64,000 bases of DNA from Annona cherimola (GCA_030490835.1 CM059971.1:36194012-36258011), one strand, 5' to 3'. Positions 44,680 to 57,392 are shown, numbered from the stretch's first letter. Notes: generated from the sequence alone by a model not told the origin. Numbers and translations are program-made.

Positions 44680-46391
44680 TGTTGGTCCCGAGTTGATGGC
44701 CTAACCCAAGAGGGGAGGGGTGAATTGGGTTCTTTAAAATTTCTTTTGTAAACTTAAAAATCTTAACCCCTTGAAAAGGTTAATCCCCTTTTTAAGCGAA
44801 TGGAGAGCAAATAAGATAAAGCAGTAAAAATAAGTAGAACACAAGATTTATAGTGGTTCGGGCAAACCTTCCCTACTCCACTCTTCCAAGCTCACACTCC
44901 GTTGTGACTTGGGTTCCACTATGTATTCCACGAATACACTTAGAGTCACCGCTCTCTTCTAGATTCAAAGCTCTAGGGGGCATAACAACTAGAGCCACTT
45001 GCTCTCTTCTAGATTCAAAGCTCTAGGGGGCATATACAACTAGAGCCACTTGCTCTCTTCTAGATTCAAAGCTCTAGGGGGCATATACAATCACTTGCAC
45101 AAGTAGGTGATGAGTCTCACTCCAATCACACCCTACTTTGCATATACTTGATCTTAGCTACCCAAGCTAAATCAAGATTTATACAACAAGACAATGAAAT
45201 AAATGAAACTACACTTTACAGATTTGTGTAGGCAGATTGAGCTCGAGGAAGAAATCAAAGGCAGCTTGGATGATGATCGTTGAAGCAACTTGCAGTTTGA
45301 AGCTCTTTCTTCCTTTGAATCACTCAAATATGGAGAAAAGGAATTTGAAAGTCTTTCTTGCACTTCTTTTCTCTCTATGATCCTTAGTGTAGTGTGTATT
45401 GTATTTTCTCACGTTCATTTGAATGTCTTTTTATAGAGTGAGGAAGATTGGAACGTTGTAGGAGTGGTTGTCGCGCAATAAATGAACTCCAACGTTCAAA
45501 AATTCGAACGTTATACTCCAAGTCGAAGATGGAGTCGACTTGGCCTGCGACTTGGCTTCCAAGTCGCACCTGGAGTCGACTTGGCCTGCGACTCCAGTTC
45601 TTCCAGATTCCAAGTCTGAGTCTTTGGTCGACTTGGCTTTGGACTTCGACTCAAGTCGATCCTGAAGTCGACTTGACTTGCGACTTGACTCGACTTTTGC
45701 TGGAAATGCTTTGAGCTTCTTTTGATCTGCTTTTTCATCCTTGGTTTTCTTTCTTTTGAATAAGCTTGAGAACTTGTGGTTGACTTGATAGACTTGATTT
45801 GATGTTGATCTTGAATCCTTGCTTTGATCTTCGAGAACCTTGAGTTGTTCTTGAAAATGGTCCTTGCATCCTTTTTTGGATTTGATTATTCTCAATTTGA
45901 TCTTTTGGATAAGCTTGGAAATACAAACTTCAAGTCTGAAATCCTCAAGTCGAAGTTGGAGTCGACTTGGTCTGCGACTTCGCCCAAGTCGCACATGGAG
46001 TCGACTTCGTCTGCGACTTCGCCATGTTCGTGAACCAGATTTCAGCGCTGGACACTTTTGGTCGTTTGAGGTCGATTCCGAAGTCGACTTCGTCTGCGAC
46101 TTGACTACCCAAGTCGCAAGTGGAGTCGACTTGACTTGCGACTTCACCTGTCAGTCCTTCCATTTTCAAATCTGTCCACCTGTGGCCATTCCAAGTCCCT
46201 AGAGAAGTCGACTTGGGTATCGACTTCGTACCAAGTCGAAGTCCGAGTCGACTTGGTGATCGACTTGGTCTCTTTGCTTTCCTTAAACACTTGGCAAACT
46301 TATTAGTATTCTTTTTAACCTCAAATTAGTTCTTGTTAATCATCAAAACTTACACTTTGGTCAATTTTGTTTTGAGTCATTGTTTCCAACA
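44680..46391 (-). mobile_element. Element C 5' LTR (1712 bp)
   Basis: Same length as the 3' LTR and apparently identical, implying a very recent insertion. Followed by GGTGG (46392-46396). Holds ten GTCGAC sites (by eye) in two clusters (45530-45690 and 45955-46265). A perfect symmetric module is at 45986-46019. Confidence 0.96.
45428..45512 (-). promoter_or_regulatory. LTR C core promoter module
   Basis: Minus strand: AACGTT boxes at 45507-45512, 45491-45496 and 45452-45457, then CTATAAAAAG (about 45427-45436). The TTGCGCGACA element near 45470 takes the place of the GCGCCA inverted repeat of A. The copy in the 3' LTR is at 36190-36274. Confidence 0.65.
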
Positions 46392-47486
46392 GGTGGCATG
46401 CATTAAATGTGGCAACATTAGAATTTTTATAACTATTACGATCCAAGTCGCATCTAGAGTCAACTTCAGATATGATTTCATCCAAGTCGTAGGCTAGAGT
46501 TGATTTCGGTTGCGACTTCAGTCATCTCATTTTCTTCCTGAGAAGCTTGCTTCTAGCCTTCAACTCTAAGTTTCAACTTTAGGTCGGCTTGGTTTGGGAC
46601 TTAAGCCAAGTTGCAAGTAAACTCGACTTGAATTACGACCTCACTTTGCATTATGCACTTTGGATCTTCAAATCTTCATAAATTGAGTCCTTTCACCTTT
46701 GTGCTCTAGCGTCTACATGGTTAACCTTCTTGGAATTAGTTCCCATTTGATCTTCTCAATTTTCATATGGTCTTCGATATATAGCCTCTTTTGATTTAAG
46801 TCTTATACTTGAGACTTCAAATCTTCTTGTCTTGAGATCCATTTGTCGTCATTTGCATTTAATTCTTCAAGTCTTAAGTTCCATTGTTGGCTTTGATTTC
46901 AGTCCTTCAATTTTTAAACTTCATGGTGTCAAGTCGTGTGCTTCAGTCGACTTAGGTATGTAATTTGACCCAACTCATAAGTGGAGCCAACTTAGGTATG
47001 AGACTTCAATATCCATTGCAAGCTTGATTCTACAAAATCTTCATTCTTGTGCTTGAGTACTTTAAGTCTCATTGCTGAGTCGACTTTAAGTGAGATTTTT
47101 CCTATGTCGCATGTCGGAGTCGACTTGGGGTGCGAGTTGACTTCTTCAAATTTTTCATTGGTGGCCTGAAGTCTCCTAAGTCATATGTTGAGTCGACTTG
47201 GGTTGTGATTTGACCCAAGTCACACGCGAAGTCTACTTCAGTTGCGATTTTGCCTGCTAATGCGCACATAATTTTAGCTTTGACAGAAAAATCTTGTTTG
47301 AAGTCGAACCTAAAGTCGACTTGGGTATTCACTTGACTTTACAACTTGGTCTGTAATGCTTTATTTTTTGAGAAAATCTAACTTAAAAACATTACATCAA
47401 ACAGGTTAATACCTTTAAACTCACAAATTTAGATTGTTAATCATAAAAATATGGATTATACTCGATTTGCTAATTGAGTTCACAAC
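46392..47486 (-). mobile_element. Solo LTR S, right piece
   Basis: Continues S beyond C. It has eroded GTCGCATCTAGAGTC, AAGTCGACTTG and similar motifs, and ends ...GAGTTCACAAC where TTCCAACA is expected. Divergence from C is heavy, so S is much older than C. Confidence 0.7.
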
Positions 47487-47689
47487 TTAAAGAACTTGGT
47501 AAGACATCCATGACTAGAAGCAACCTCTTCCTAACCATCAATGGGTCGTCACATTCGCATTGAGGAAGGTAATGGACCTATTTTAGCCTCCATTATGAAG
47601 AAGAAGTTTCTTCGGAAATCAGTGAAAAGACGAAGTTATTAGTAAGAAGAAATCAAATTAACCGAAGAAAATAATAGTTGAGATGCTAG

Positions 47690-48110
47690 TTGATTAATTC
47701 AAGAGTGTCTCTTGACAGCACACATTCTATAAAAGCTTTTATGCCAAGAATGTATTCGGATGAAAGAGCATTGATTTCCCAATTTTGAAAGACTACGTGT
47801 TTGATATCAAAGATATGATAGATTACCAAGGATGGACACAACAACTACGAGAAGAACAAAATATATATCCCGACATCACTAGACAATTTTATTATGCCTG
47901 AAGTGTTGATGATTTCACAATATTTGTGATAGGAGTTGAGATAACCAAAAATTTTGTAGCCCAAAATATAGCTAATGCCCTTGGAGTACCATTTGAAGAA
48001 GAGTCATTGCCTCAAGGTCTCACTCATTTTGCCTATGTTGAGGAAATATTTTTTGCAGTGTGATTCCTTATGGCATGTGGACCACTAAAATTCATGCAGT
48101 GCATACGGTT
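47690..48110 (+). pseudogene. Element D: ORF3 central remnant
   Basis: Reads FYKSFYAKNVFG, then IDFPILKDYVFDIKDMIDYQGWTQQL, NIYPDITRQFYYA, TIFVIGVEI and VIPYGMWTTKI in broken frames, matching the ORF3 block of C. It contains stops and an internal deletion between about 48000 and 48056. 47487-47690 is probably the degraded N-terminal part. No D 3' LTR follows. Confidence 0.75.
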
Positions 48111-48297
48111 GTATTAAAATATTCTCCTAACATTTAGTGTTTCACAGTAGGCATATTTTACTTGGCTCAGACTTGGTAATAATGTCAACCATGTATATTC
48201 AAGTCCAAATTGAACCCACTGTGTCATCATTTAAAATGATTATATCAAGAACCTTTTTACAATAAATTTAGAAATAGTTATGATCTGTTATCTTGTG
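48111..48297. other. AT-rich intergenic DNA
   Basis: No gene, no terminal repeat and no LTR continuation of D is seen. Confidence 0.5.
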
Positions 48298-48617
48298 CAC
48301 CTGAGTAAACTAAGCTTCAGTACACCACGATACAAAAACTTATTTTTTAAATTTTTAATACTTTTATATATCTCTAATCTAAATAGTTTAACATGTGTAC
48401 CAAATTTTACCATTTTTGAAGATTTATAGATTTTTTAAAATCATTGGCATTTTTGTAATTTTATGAAATGTCAATGATTTTAAAAAATCTACAAATCTCC
48501 AAAAATGGCAGAAGTTGATACATATATTAAACATAGTTAGAGTAACAGTTCTATAAAAAAAATTTCAAAAAATATTAAAAAAAAAATTCTTGTGCCCGGG
48601 TTCATCTAAGTTTAGTG
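48298..48617. mobile_element. Foldback MITE 1
   Basis: Long inverted repeat: ATTTTTTAAAATCATTGGCA on the left pairs with TGTCAATGATTTTAAAAAAT on the right around a centre near 48460, with arms of about 120-140 bp. TAAACTAAG and the inverse of CTAAGTTTAG lie near the ends. Shares its arm sequence with MITE 2. Ends are approximate and no target duplication is fixed. Confidence 0.65.
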
Positions 48618-49229
48618 GACTTGGGTATATAAAATCAGTTGCAAATAATTATATAGAGAACATTTTTGTAATAAATTTAAAATAATTATATGGAGAATTT
48701 TTTTGTAATAAATTTAAAGATATAAAATTTAAAGTGATTATAACAAGTGCAAATCAAAGGAATCATTTCACAAGTTGCATCCTGAGGATAGGTGTATTTC
48801 TGAGGGCGTATCTAGATCAGAACCGGCACCTATATTGATCTAAGGCCCAACCCATGGGAAGCCTTCACCATGAGAAAAAAAAGGAAGTAGGGCATTGTGG
48901 TAATTTTACAGCGTGAGTATATTTGTTTAAAAACGTGAGTATATTTGTTTTTTGATAAAATTTGTATTATATATATACAAAATCTCAATCTATTCCATTC
49001 ATTTGCTGGATCAACTACTAAAATGTATGTAGACATAATTTTTCATTATTTGACAATTTCTAAAAATATTTGTGTACAAAAATTATTTTTTAATAAGATT
49101 TCATTATAATTGGTAAAGTTGGAAAATTATAATTTTTATTAGGAGTTAAGTTATATTATTTAAAGTTAATATAATTAAGGTACTCTCAAAAATATCAATT
49201 TCTTTTATTTTTCTTGATTTTTTGAAAAT
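48618..49229. other. AT-rich intergenic DNA
   Basis: No gene. Includes CCCAACCCATGGGAAGCC (48846-48863), whose reverse complement is at 52549-52566. Confidence 0.5.
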
Positions 49230-49700
49230 TTATTATATGTATACCTTAATTACGAAATTTGAAATCTAGATAATATGATTTAATGAAATCACCTTAATCT
49301 AACAGCGTCTAACCACATCTAACTGCATCTAACCGCATTTAATTTTTGAAAATAATAAGTTAATCCTAATTTAATACCTCTAATATGATCCTAGGCCCCT
49401 TATAAGGTCATTTACATCTTAATTACGAAATTTGAAACTCAGATAATACGATTTAATGAATCCACCTTAATCTAACAGCGTTTAACGCATCTAACTGCAT
49501 CTAACTGTATCTAACTGCATCTAACCGCATCTAACCACATCTAATTTTTGAAATTACTAAGTTAATCATAATTTAACACCTGTAATATAATCCTAGGTCC
49601 TATATAAGGTCATTTACACCTTAACTATGGAATTTGAAACCCAGATAATACGATTTAATGAAATCCACCTTAATATAACAGCGTCTAACCATATCTAATT
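49230..49700. repeat. Tandem repeat, about 2.5 copies of a 175-210-bp unit with nested 10-bp repeats
   Basis: The unit runs from TTAATTACGAAATTTGAAA through GATTTAATGAA and TAACAGCGT to CATCTAAC repeats. Copies start near 49232, 49407 and 49617. In the middle copy the 10-bp motif CATCTAACTG/CATCTAACCG is repeated about six times, which explains the unequal unit length. Confidence 0.75.
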
Positions 49701-51330
49701 TTTGATATTTTATAAATATTTTACCTAATTTTTGTATTTTCAAAAGATATATAATTAATAATTCATTTCAGAACTACACAAATCTTTAAAAGATTTTAAA
49801 ACTAAATAAATATATAAATTTATAATTAAAAATATTAACTAATTTAAATTAAATTAAATAAAAATTTATGTAAATATATAAAACCGTAAAAATTATTATA
49901 TATATGACGTTGTAAAACTAAAATTGTAATAAATTATATATAACTGTAATTTCGATTTAATATATAAATATATGTTACTTTTTGGGATTGGTTAAATAAT
50001 CAATTTAGTAAATAACTACATTTAATAGAAATTTTATAATAAATTTTATTAAAATTATATAATAATATGATTGCAGTTTAAATTACAAATTTAACATATT
50101 AATATACTAATTGTGATTTATTGTTACTAGAATTAATACATTTAAAATAAAAATAAAAATTTATTTACTTCAAGTGAAATGAATGTAAAATTATCAGTTT
50201 AATAAATATTTACATTGAATTAAAAATTTATAGAAAATCTTCATGTTATAGAACACCTCTAAATAAAGTCCTATCAAATTTAAAGTCTATGAAAATTTTT
50301 GATATAAAACTATAATTTTGATTTAAATAAAATAAATGTATATGATTTTTGGGATTGATTTAAACTTATGTATTTTGTATCTTTTAATTTGAAAAGAAAT
50401 AATTTTTTATGCCTTCTACACTCATGCCTAAAATTTTTGATCTATAATCTTGACCATCCAAGAGATTTAAACTATAGTTTAGATTTAAATAAACTAAACG
50501 TATACATGACTTTTTTGGACTAATTTAATCATCAAGTATTTTTGGATGTTTATTGATTATATGTTCCAAAATCATAATTTAAACTATCCCAAAACTTGGA
50601 TTGGTACAAAATATTTAATTTAATTGATTATTTACTTATATGTACCGAAATTAATAATTAAGTATAATAATAAAAATAAATGTTATTTAGAATTAAAATA
50701 AAAATTAAAGAAATTAATATATATGTAATAAATTATTATGTTGATTTAAAACATATCAACCATTGAATTTTATTTTACAAATTAATAATAAATTATTAAT
50801 TCAATTAAATGTGTAATTAATTTAAATCGAATAAAATAAATTTTAACTAAATATATAAAACTATAATTATTATATTGACTTTTCAAAATAAAATTGTATA
50901 AATTATATATAACTATAATTAACATTTAATAATATAAATATGTATGACTTTTTGGTACTAGTTTAATAATTAAGTATTTTTAAATGTTTAATTAACAAAA
51001 TAATGGTTTAGACAAAATAAATATATATGACCTTTTAGGAATTGTTCAATTATATGTCCCAAATTGTAATTTAAACTGTCCTGGAACTTAGATTGGTAGA
51101 AAATACTTAATTTAAATTATTATTTAATTATTGTCCTAAATTCAATAATTAAGTATAATAAAGGTTTAATTATATATCCCCAAATTATAATTTATATTTA
51201 AATAATCTAAATAAATATATGTGCCTTTTTGGGATAGATTTAATAAATAATAATTATTATTATATTATTTTTATTCACATTTAAATAAAAATATCTGCAC
51301 TATTTTAACTGTCCACATAATTATTCCTAT
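49701..51330. other. Very AT-rich intergenic DNA
   Basis: Runs of ATTTAAAT, TAATTAT and recurring phrases such as GACTTTTTGGGA(T/C)T, at about 80% AT by eye. No gene or RNA gene is recognised. Confidence 0.5.
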
Positions 51331-51499
51331 TTATAATTTAATTAGGTGAATTTTTCCAATCTAAACTGTCTACATGATCCAAAGCATCTCAAAAGATAGA
51401 AAATAACTCTTGAATCACCCAAATCGGACACCGGGAGTATTAGATCTAAACTAAACAAAATCTGCCGAAATTTAATCCAAATTTTTGTCTGTCGCGATA

Positions 51500-51905
51500 A
51501 ATATTCACGGTGCGTCATCCTCCACAGCAAACAAACCCTAGCCGCAGCAGCCGCCGCCGCCATAGCTGCTCCAACCCACTTGCCGTCAGCCGCTGGATCT
51601 CCGAACAGAACTGGCCGATGACTCGCCGCCGGCATCCTAACTTCGATTCCCAACTCGCCGGACCAGATCTATTCTCCAATCGCATGAATCTGAAAAAAAT
51701 GTTGTTGCAGGTATTCTTCTTCGTTGCCGGTCGCCGCTCAAACCCACCGGCTTTATTTCTGCCGGTCTCTCTCTACCAGCTGCTTGCTTCTTCCATTTTC
51801 GGAGAGAAGAAAACCACACATGGTGCTCCATCGTCAACCACAGATGAAAGGCAGCACAAAAAAATTATCTCCTCCAGATCCAGTGTAGGTAAGCTTAATT
51901 GAATG
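51500..51905 (+). other. GC-richer, gene-like patch (possible exon or captured gene fragment)
   Basis: An abrupt rise in GC, AAACCCTAGCCGC (common in plant gene leaders), an ATG at about 51618 (MTRRRHPNFD...) and TTGCAG followed by GTATTC near 51710, which could be a splice donor. An open frame spans about 51510-51902, but I recognise no domain and the composition could be untranslated leader. No continuation of a gene is seen in 51905-52700. A decayed gene fragment is the likeliest reading. Confidence 0.3.
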
Positions 51906-52700
51906 ATCAGAGTCATCAGGTTGAAAGTTAGCAAAAACCCCTGAAGTCCAGCAGCAACTTCGTTACCCTATCCAACGCTGATCAACATCTACATTACTGA
52001 CAGCATAGAGTTCGTGGAATGGCTAAAAAATAGCATCTCCAATCCCAACAACACGATTAGATTGGAGCATTAGTACTAGTAGAGGTTGATTTCCCCAAAT
52101 CGAGCAACCGTTCTGTATATGTCATCATCAATTACAGGATTTATGCCAAATCTATTTCAACAACCACCAAAATAGCCCCTAAAATTAGCAGCAGTTCCTG
52201 GCAACGGTAACACCCACAAATCCTCAATCATCACCATGTGATTTCATCATACAAGTATCAAAAATAAGAGAAAAGTTTTCCCAAATCTTTCTGCAGTTCC
52301 TTTTTCAAATTTATATCCATGAAAGATGAACCCATCATCTCTCCAATTTTGTCAATCGCATAAGTCGATACTGCGGGCGACGAAGGAAGAAGAGAACAGA
52401 GGAAGAAAGATGAAGGATCAGTGCAAAGGGCAAGAATCGACACCCCTCTTCCAATTTTTTGAACTTCCAAAATTGCCCAAAAGAATCCTAGCCATCCACC
52501 TTAATTCAATAGCAGAGATGCGACTTCCCATGAGAGAATTGGAGGAACGGCTTCCCATGGGTTGGGGCTCTATTGATCTTACGTGTTTAAGTCCAAGTTG
52601 AAGCCAGTACCGGATATCGCACCATCAATTTCAATTTAGGTTAGAGCAAGTTCAGATCAAGTTAAGGCTGGTATGTATCAGGTTCAAAGAATGGAGGAGT
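51906..52700. other. Unclassified moderate-GC stretch
   Basis: No coherent frame. Contains GGCTTCCCATGGGTTGGG (52549-52566), the inverse of 48846-48863. Confidence 0.4.
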
Positions 52701-54635
52701 TTTTCGTATAAATCAATAAAATAAGAAATTTTTGTGAAATAATAATTATAAAGGTATTTACAGTTAAAAAGTTAAAAATATGTAAGGAAGATAAATAATT
52801 TTTTTCATTTTATCTTTGACGCGGCTACTAAATAAATTTGCCAATATGACTTTTATAAGGTATTTGTATTAAGAAATAAATCTGTCACTTTTTTCTTTAT
52901 TTTAAGTTATTGGTATTTAAAAATCAGTTACTACTTGTTTATTATTTTATAATACTTATTGTATTTTAAAATATTATTTACATTTTATTAATCATATGAT
53001 AATGATTCAATTCATTTTTGAGTCACAATTACTTGTCTGATTAAAAATTTTGTGTCATTTGGCTTGAATTGAGGACCCCCTCGACGTTACTCACTTTAAA
53101 ACCACTCTTTTATTCATTCATTGATGCGAATCTTAAGTGGAACCGTACTAGGGATAATTCTTTTTGAAAATACCAATGTTTTAAAAACCCAATCATATTA
53201 GTTTCATTCCCTCCTTACATGGGAACATGAAAAATGGCTACTTTTCTTATTTATTAAAATTTCAAAAAAAATTTAAAAAATCAAAAATAATATTGCATAT
53301 ATAAAACTATATATGCTTATGCCAATGCCAAGAAAATGAAAAATATACTGTTATAAGCAATCAAATTTTTTCTTAGTGGTTGCTATATGACATATATTAT
53401 GAAGTATTTGTAACTATATTTTTCTTTAACAAATAAATTTTACTGTTTGGCTTGGTTGTCAAAAACAGAAATTTTTATAACGATTCTCCATTAAAAATGA
53501 CTAAAATATTCTTGTGTTTAAAAGTAAAAAAAAATGAACATCTTTTTAAAATAATAAAACTTAATTTATAAATTAAATATACCTGCATTAACAATTTTAT
53601 AAAAACTTTGCAAAAATATTAAAAATAGAATTTTTTCTCGAGTTAAGTAATGATTTGCTTAGCGCGAGCCATTGGATCATTGCTCACTAAAAAATAGAAA
53701 ATAATAATTGCTATAATAAAATTTGAAATAATTAAATAACACCCCATTAAGAAAAAAAATTAATAGCTTCAAATATACTACATTATTAAATTAAAATATA
53801 TCACCCAATCAAAAAATTAGATTCAAGTAACTCCATTGTTGAATCAATTAAACATTGCACAATTTGGAAATAAAAAAAATATAGTTCCAAATAAACTCCC
53901 CCTATGAATTAATAAAATATCGCCCACCTTTAAAAATTAATAATTTCAAATAAACTCTACTGTTGAATTAATCAGCGTTATAAACAATATTTTTGTTATG
54001 CATTTAAGGATTTGCTTCTCTGTGTTTGGAAAATGACAAAACTTTTGAAGGAAAGCTTTTAAAGTAAAAGTCTGAGAGAAAATGATGTGATATGATAGAA
54101 GTAATGATGAAGAATTAAAATAATAAAGTTAAAATAAATTAATTAGTTGTATATATAGTTATGTAAAAATAATTAAAAAGTAGAGTAGTTGTACAGGAAG
54201 ATATGAAAAATGATTAAAAATAAGATAATTATGAAAAGTAACAAGTTTCATTTGAAAAGTTTTAATGCTAAACAAATACTCATAAAAAAATGCTTTCTCT
54301 TCACTAGTATCTATGCATGCAACTCTGAGGAAGGTTAAATGGGTACAAATAAGTATTAAATACTTCCAAAAAATCAAGTTTTTACTAGCAATGGAAAGGT
54401 CCAGGTTGGGGAAAACCCACCCCATGTGTATCATCAGTAATATGTTCTATGTGAACGCAGATTAGGATAGTTCGTGAACAGTCCTACCGCAACAATCAAC
54501 TCACAAAGATAGCATGATATCTTGTTTTGAGAACTGTCGCCCCATGATTATTCACAACCTGTTGCAATCTTCGTCCATTCTATGTCAAACAAGGTATAAT
54601 TAAAAATAGAGACAAAAATGATAGGGTCCTAATAT
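52701..54635. other. AT-rich intergenic DNA
   Basis: No genes and no clear mobile-element ends seen. Confidence 0.5.
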
Positions 54636-54940
54636 AGTGCACCAAGCGCACATAGTTTTTATGTACTTGAGTGCTTTAATCTATTTTTAATTTTTGAATT
54701 TTTTTATACAACTATTAATCTAAGCATATTTAATATATGTATCAAGTTTTATCATTTTTGAATATTTTTATTTTTTTGAAAATCAGTGGCATTTTACCAA
54801 TTTTAAATTATTATAATACCACTAATTTTTTAAAAATAAAAAATATTAAAAAATTTCCTAAAATGATAAAATTTGATATGCATGTTAAATACACTTAGAT
54901 TGCAGTTGTATAAAAAAAAATTCGAAAAAAGGGTGCATTT
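54636..54940. mobile_element. Foldback MITE 2
   Basis: Arms of about 120 bp. TATACAACTATTAATCTAAG on the left is mirrored by the inverse of CTTAGATTGCAGTTGTATA on the right, and ATCATTTTTGAATATT by the inverse of TTTCCTAAAATGAT. The arm phrases TTTAATATATGTATCAA and CCATTTTTG/TCATTTTTG are shared with MITE 1. No coding capacity. Confidence 0.7.
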
Positions 54941-55690
54941 AGCCTTAACGAAAAATGGTAAGTGTATTTACAACTTATCCTTAATGTTTATGATGTGTAA
55001 TGATATATTGGAACCCATTATTGGTCATTTTTTATATTAAAATCACCATATGACAAATTAAACATGTCAAATGTGTGTCAATCAAATATAATTACTATTC
55101 TGAAATAAGATTTAAATCATTAAATACATATAAACTATTTTTATAATATTCATTATCGATTTTTTAAATCATTTTCACACATTATGCGCAACATAATAAA
55201 ATATACTTAAAAATAGAATATTATAATATTTATAGAATTAATATCAATCAAAAATAAATATTTTAAGGCACGGTACGTTAACAAGGTACGGAGGAAAGTG
55301 TGGAAGTCAGAAACACAATATTTTTAAAAAGTATTATAGTGATGTTATATAATAGAAAGAAAGTATGAATAAATAGAGTAGTTGTGTAAAAAAAATTAGA
55401 ATTAGGCATAAAAATAGAAAAATAAGATAGTTAGGTATTAAAATATGAAATTATTTTTTGAAAAGTAGGTAGAGAAATGTGGAAAATAGGTTTCAAATGT
55501 ACACTACTTACAAAACAGACCTTAAATTTAATTCTTAAAAATTGTATAAATAAATAATTTGTATGTAATAGTATTAAAATTTAACTAGAATGAAATGTTT
55601 AAGGTCCTTGTGGTAATGGTAATGTGAGAATGACTAATAAAATGGATATTATAAGAGTAAAGTGATAATAAAGTAAAAATAAGAACATAT
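54941..55690. other. AT-rich intergenic DNA
   Basis: No gene or recognisable element. Its right end, CATAT, is the flank of element E. Confidence 0.5.
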
Positions 55691-57379
55691 TGTTGGTCTC
55701 GAGTTTATGGTAACAACCCAAGAGGGGAAGGGTGACTTGGGTATTTTAAAATCTTTTACTTAAACAAGAACTTTTTTCCTTTTTAATTTAATCTCCTTAA
55801 TGAAACAAGCAAAGAATATGGAGAGAAATAAAGCAGTAAAACACAAGTAAGCAAACCACAACAAGAGACAGTTTTATAGTGGTTCGAGTAACCTCCCTAC
55901 TCCACTCTTCCAAGTTCACACCCGTTGTGACTTGGGTTCCACTATTGAATTTCAAATACAACTAGAGTAGAAACTCTCTTCTAGATTCTAGCTCTAGGGG
56001 GCTTGCACAAATACAGCACAAGTAGGTGACGAGTCACACTCCAGTCACAACACTACTTTGCCTTCACTTGGTTTCGATTTTCAATATCAAACCAAGTGAT
56101 AAAACACAAATAATGAATCAACAGAAAAAAATTACACTTTACAAATTCGTGTAGGTAGATTGTGGCGCGTAGAAGAACTTGTAGAAAGAATATAATGTTC
56201 AGCAATAGAGTTTTCGGCAAGTTGTAGCACATTTCTTCACTAGGAGTTGGTGTAGATCACTTTAATGTTAGAGAGAGTAGAAGGTAAACTTATTGAATGT
56301 TTCTCTAACCCCTTGCAAGTCGTCTTGAATGCTCTTTTATAATGAAGGAGTAAATTCGAACGTTTGGTAATAGGTGGCGCACATTTAATGCACCAACATT
56401 CGATTTTTTCCGATCGTTGCGAAACAAGTTGCATGTGGAGTCGACTTGGTATGCGACTTCATCCAAGTCACATGGTGGAGTCGACTTCGGTTGCGATTTC
56501 ACCCAAGTCGCAGGCTAGAGTCGACTTCAGGTGCGACTTCGATCTTCAGCTTCCACTTCAAGTTCCGTCTTCGGGTCAACTTGGTCTTAGACCTAACCCA
56601 AGTCGCAGGTGGAGTCGACTTCGGGCGCGACTTCACCATCCATGTGCATATGTTGGAACTTAGGATTTCTTGCAGCTGATCTTGATACTTCACTTTCCTC
56701 TCTTATCTTGTTCTTCGCTTGATATCATTGGTTTATCCTGTTTAGTCTTGAGACTTATCATATATTTCTTCTCATGAGAGGTTCATCCTTGTGGCCTTGA
56801 CTTAGGATGACTGTCCTTGTTGATTTTAATGTTCAAATCTTTAGTATATAGTTTTCCCTTAATAATACTTCAACTTTGAGGGATTCTATCATAGCCATTT
56901 GCTTGCTTGGGCTGATTTGGTTTTTAACTTCACTCAAGTCGCATACTTGGGTCGACTTTAGGTTCGACTTCACTCAAGTCACATTGCGGAGATGACTTGA
57001 AAATGCGACTTGACTCTGAGAATTCGAAGTCTTCTGCATGTTGTACTCAAGTCGCATCTGGAGTCGACTTGGGTCTACGGCTTCACCTAAGTCATAAGTG
57101 GAGTCGACTTCAACTGCGACTTCACCTGTCTCCGTGCCCAATTTCAATGCTGGAACACTTAATGCATCTGAAGTCGCTCTAGAGTCGACTTGGGAATTGA
57201 CTTCACCTAAGTCGATGGCTGAGTTGACTTGAGACTGCAACTTGGTCTGCTATATTCTGAAACTTGAGTTTTTATCCTTTAACAAAGCTTAGCAACCTCA
57301 TTAGTGCCCAATTAATTCTCAAATTGAGTTGTTAATCATCAAAATATGGATTGTGCTTAATTTGCCTTGAATTCCAACA
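55691..57379 (-). mobile_element. Element E 3' LTR (1689 bp)
   Basis: Starts TGTTGGTCTCGAG and ends ATTCCAACA. Contains a single copy of the CTCTTCTAGATTCTAGCTC repeat (55961-56005), a promoter module with TATAAAAG (about 56334-56343) and AACGTT (56359-56364), and GTCGAC clusters at 56426-56630 and 56940-57235. A symmetric module with one change is at 56426-56459. The 5' LTR is outside the window. Confidence 0.92.
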
Positions 57380-57392
57380 ATCTCTCCTTTTT
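57380..57392 (-). promoter_or_regulatory. Element E polypurine tract
   Basis: Minus-strand AAAAAGGAGAGAT next to the LTR. The following spacer (57393-57776) is AT-rich and has no gene. Confidence 0.85.

Noticed and set aside
35442..46391. Two identical 1.7-kb blocks as a segmental duplication or assembly error
   Set aside because: They are the two LTRs of C: TG/CA ends, PBS and PPT at the inner edges and matching GGTGG target duplications.
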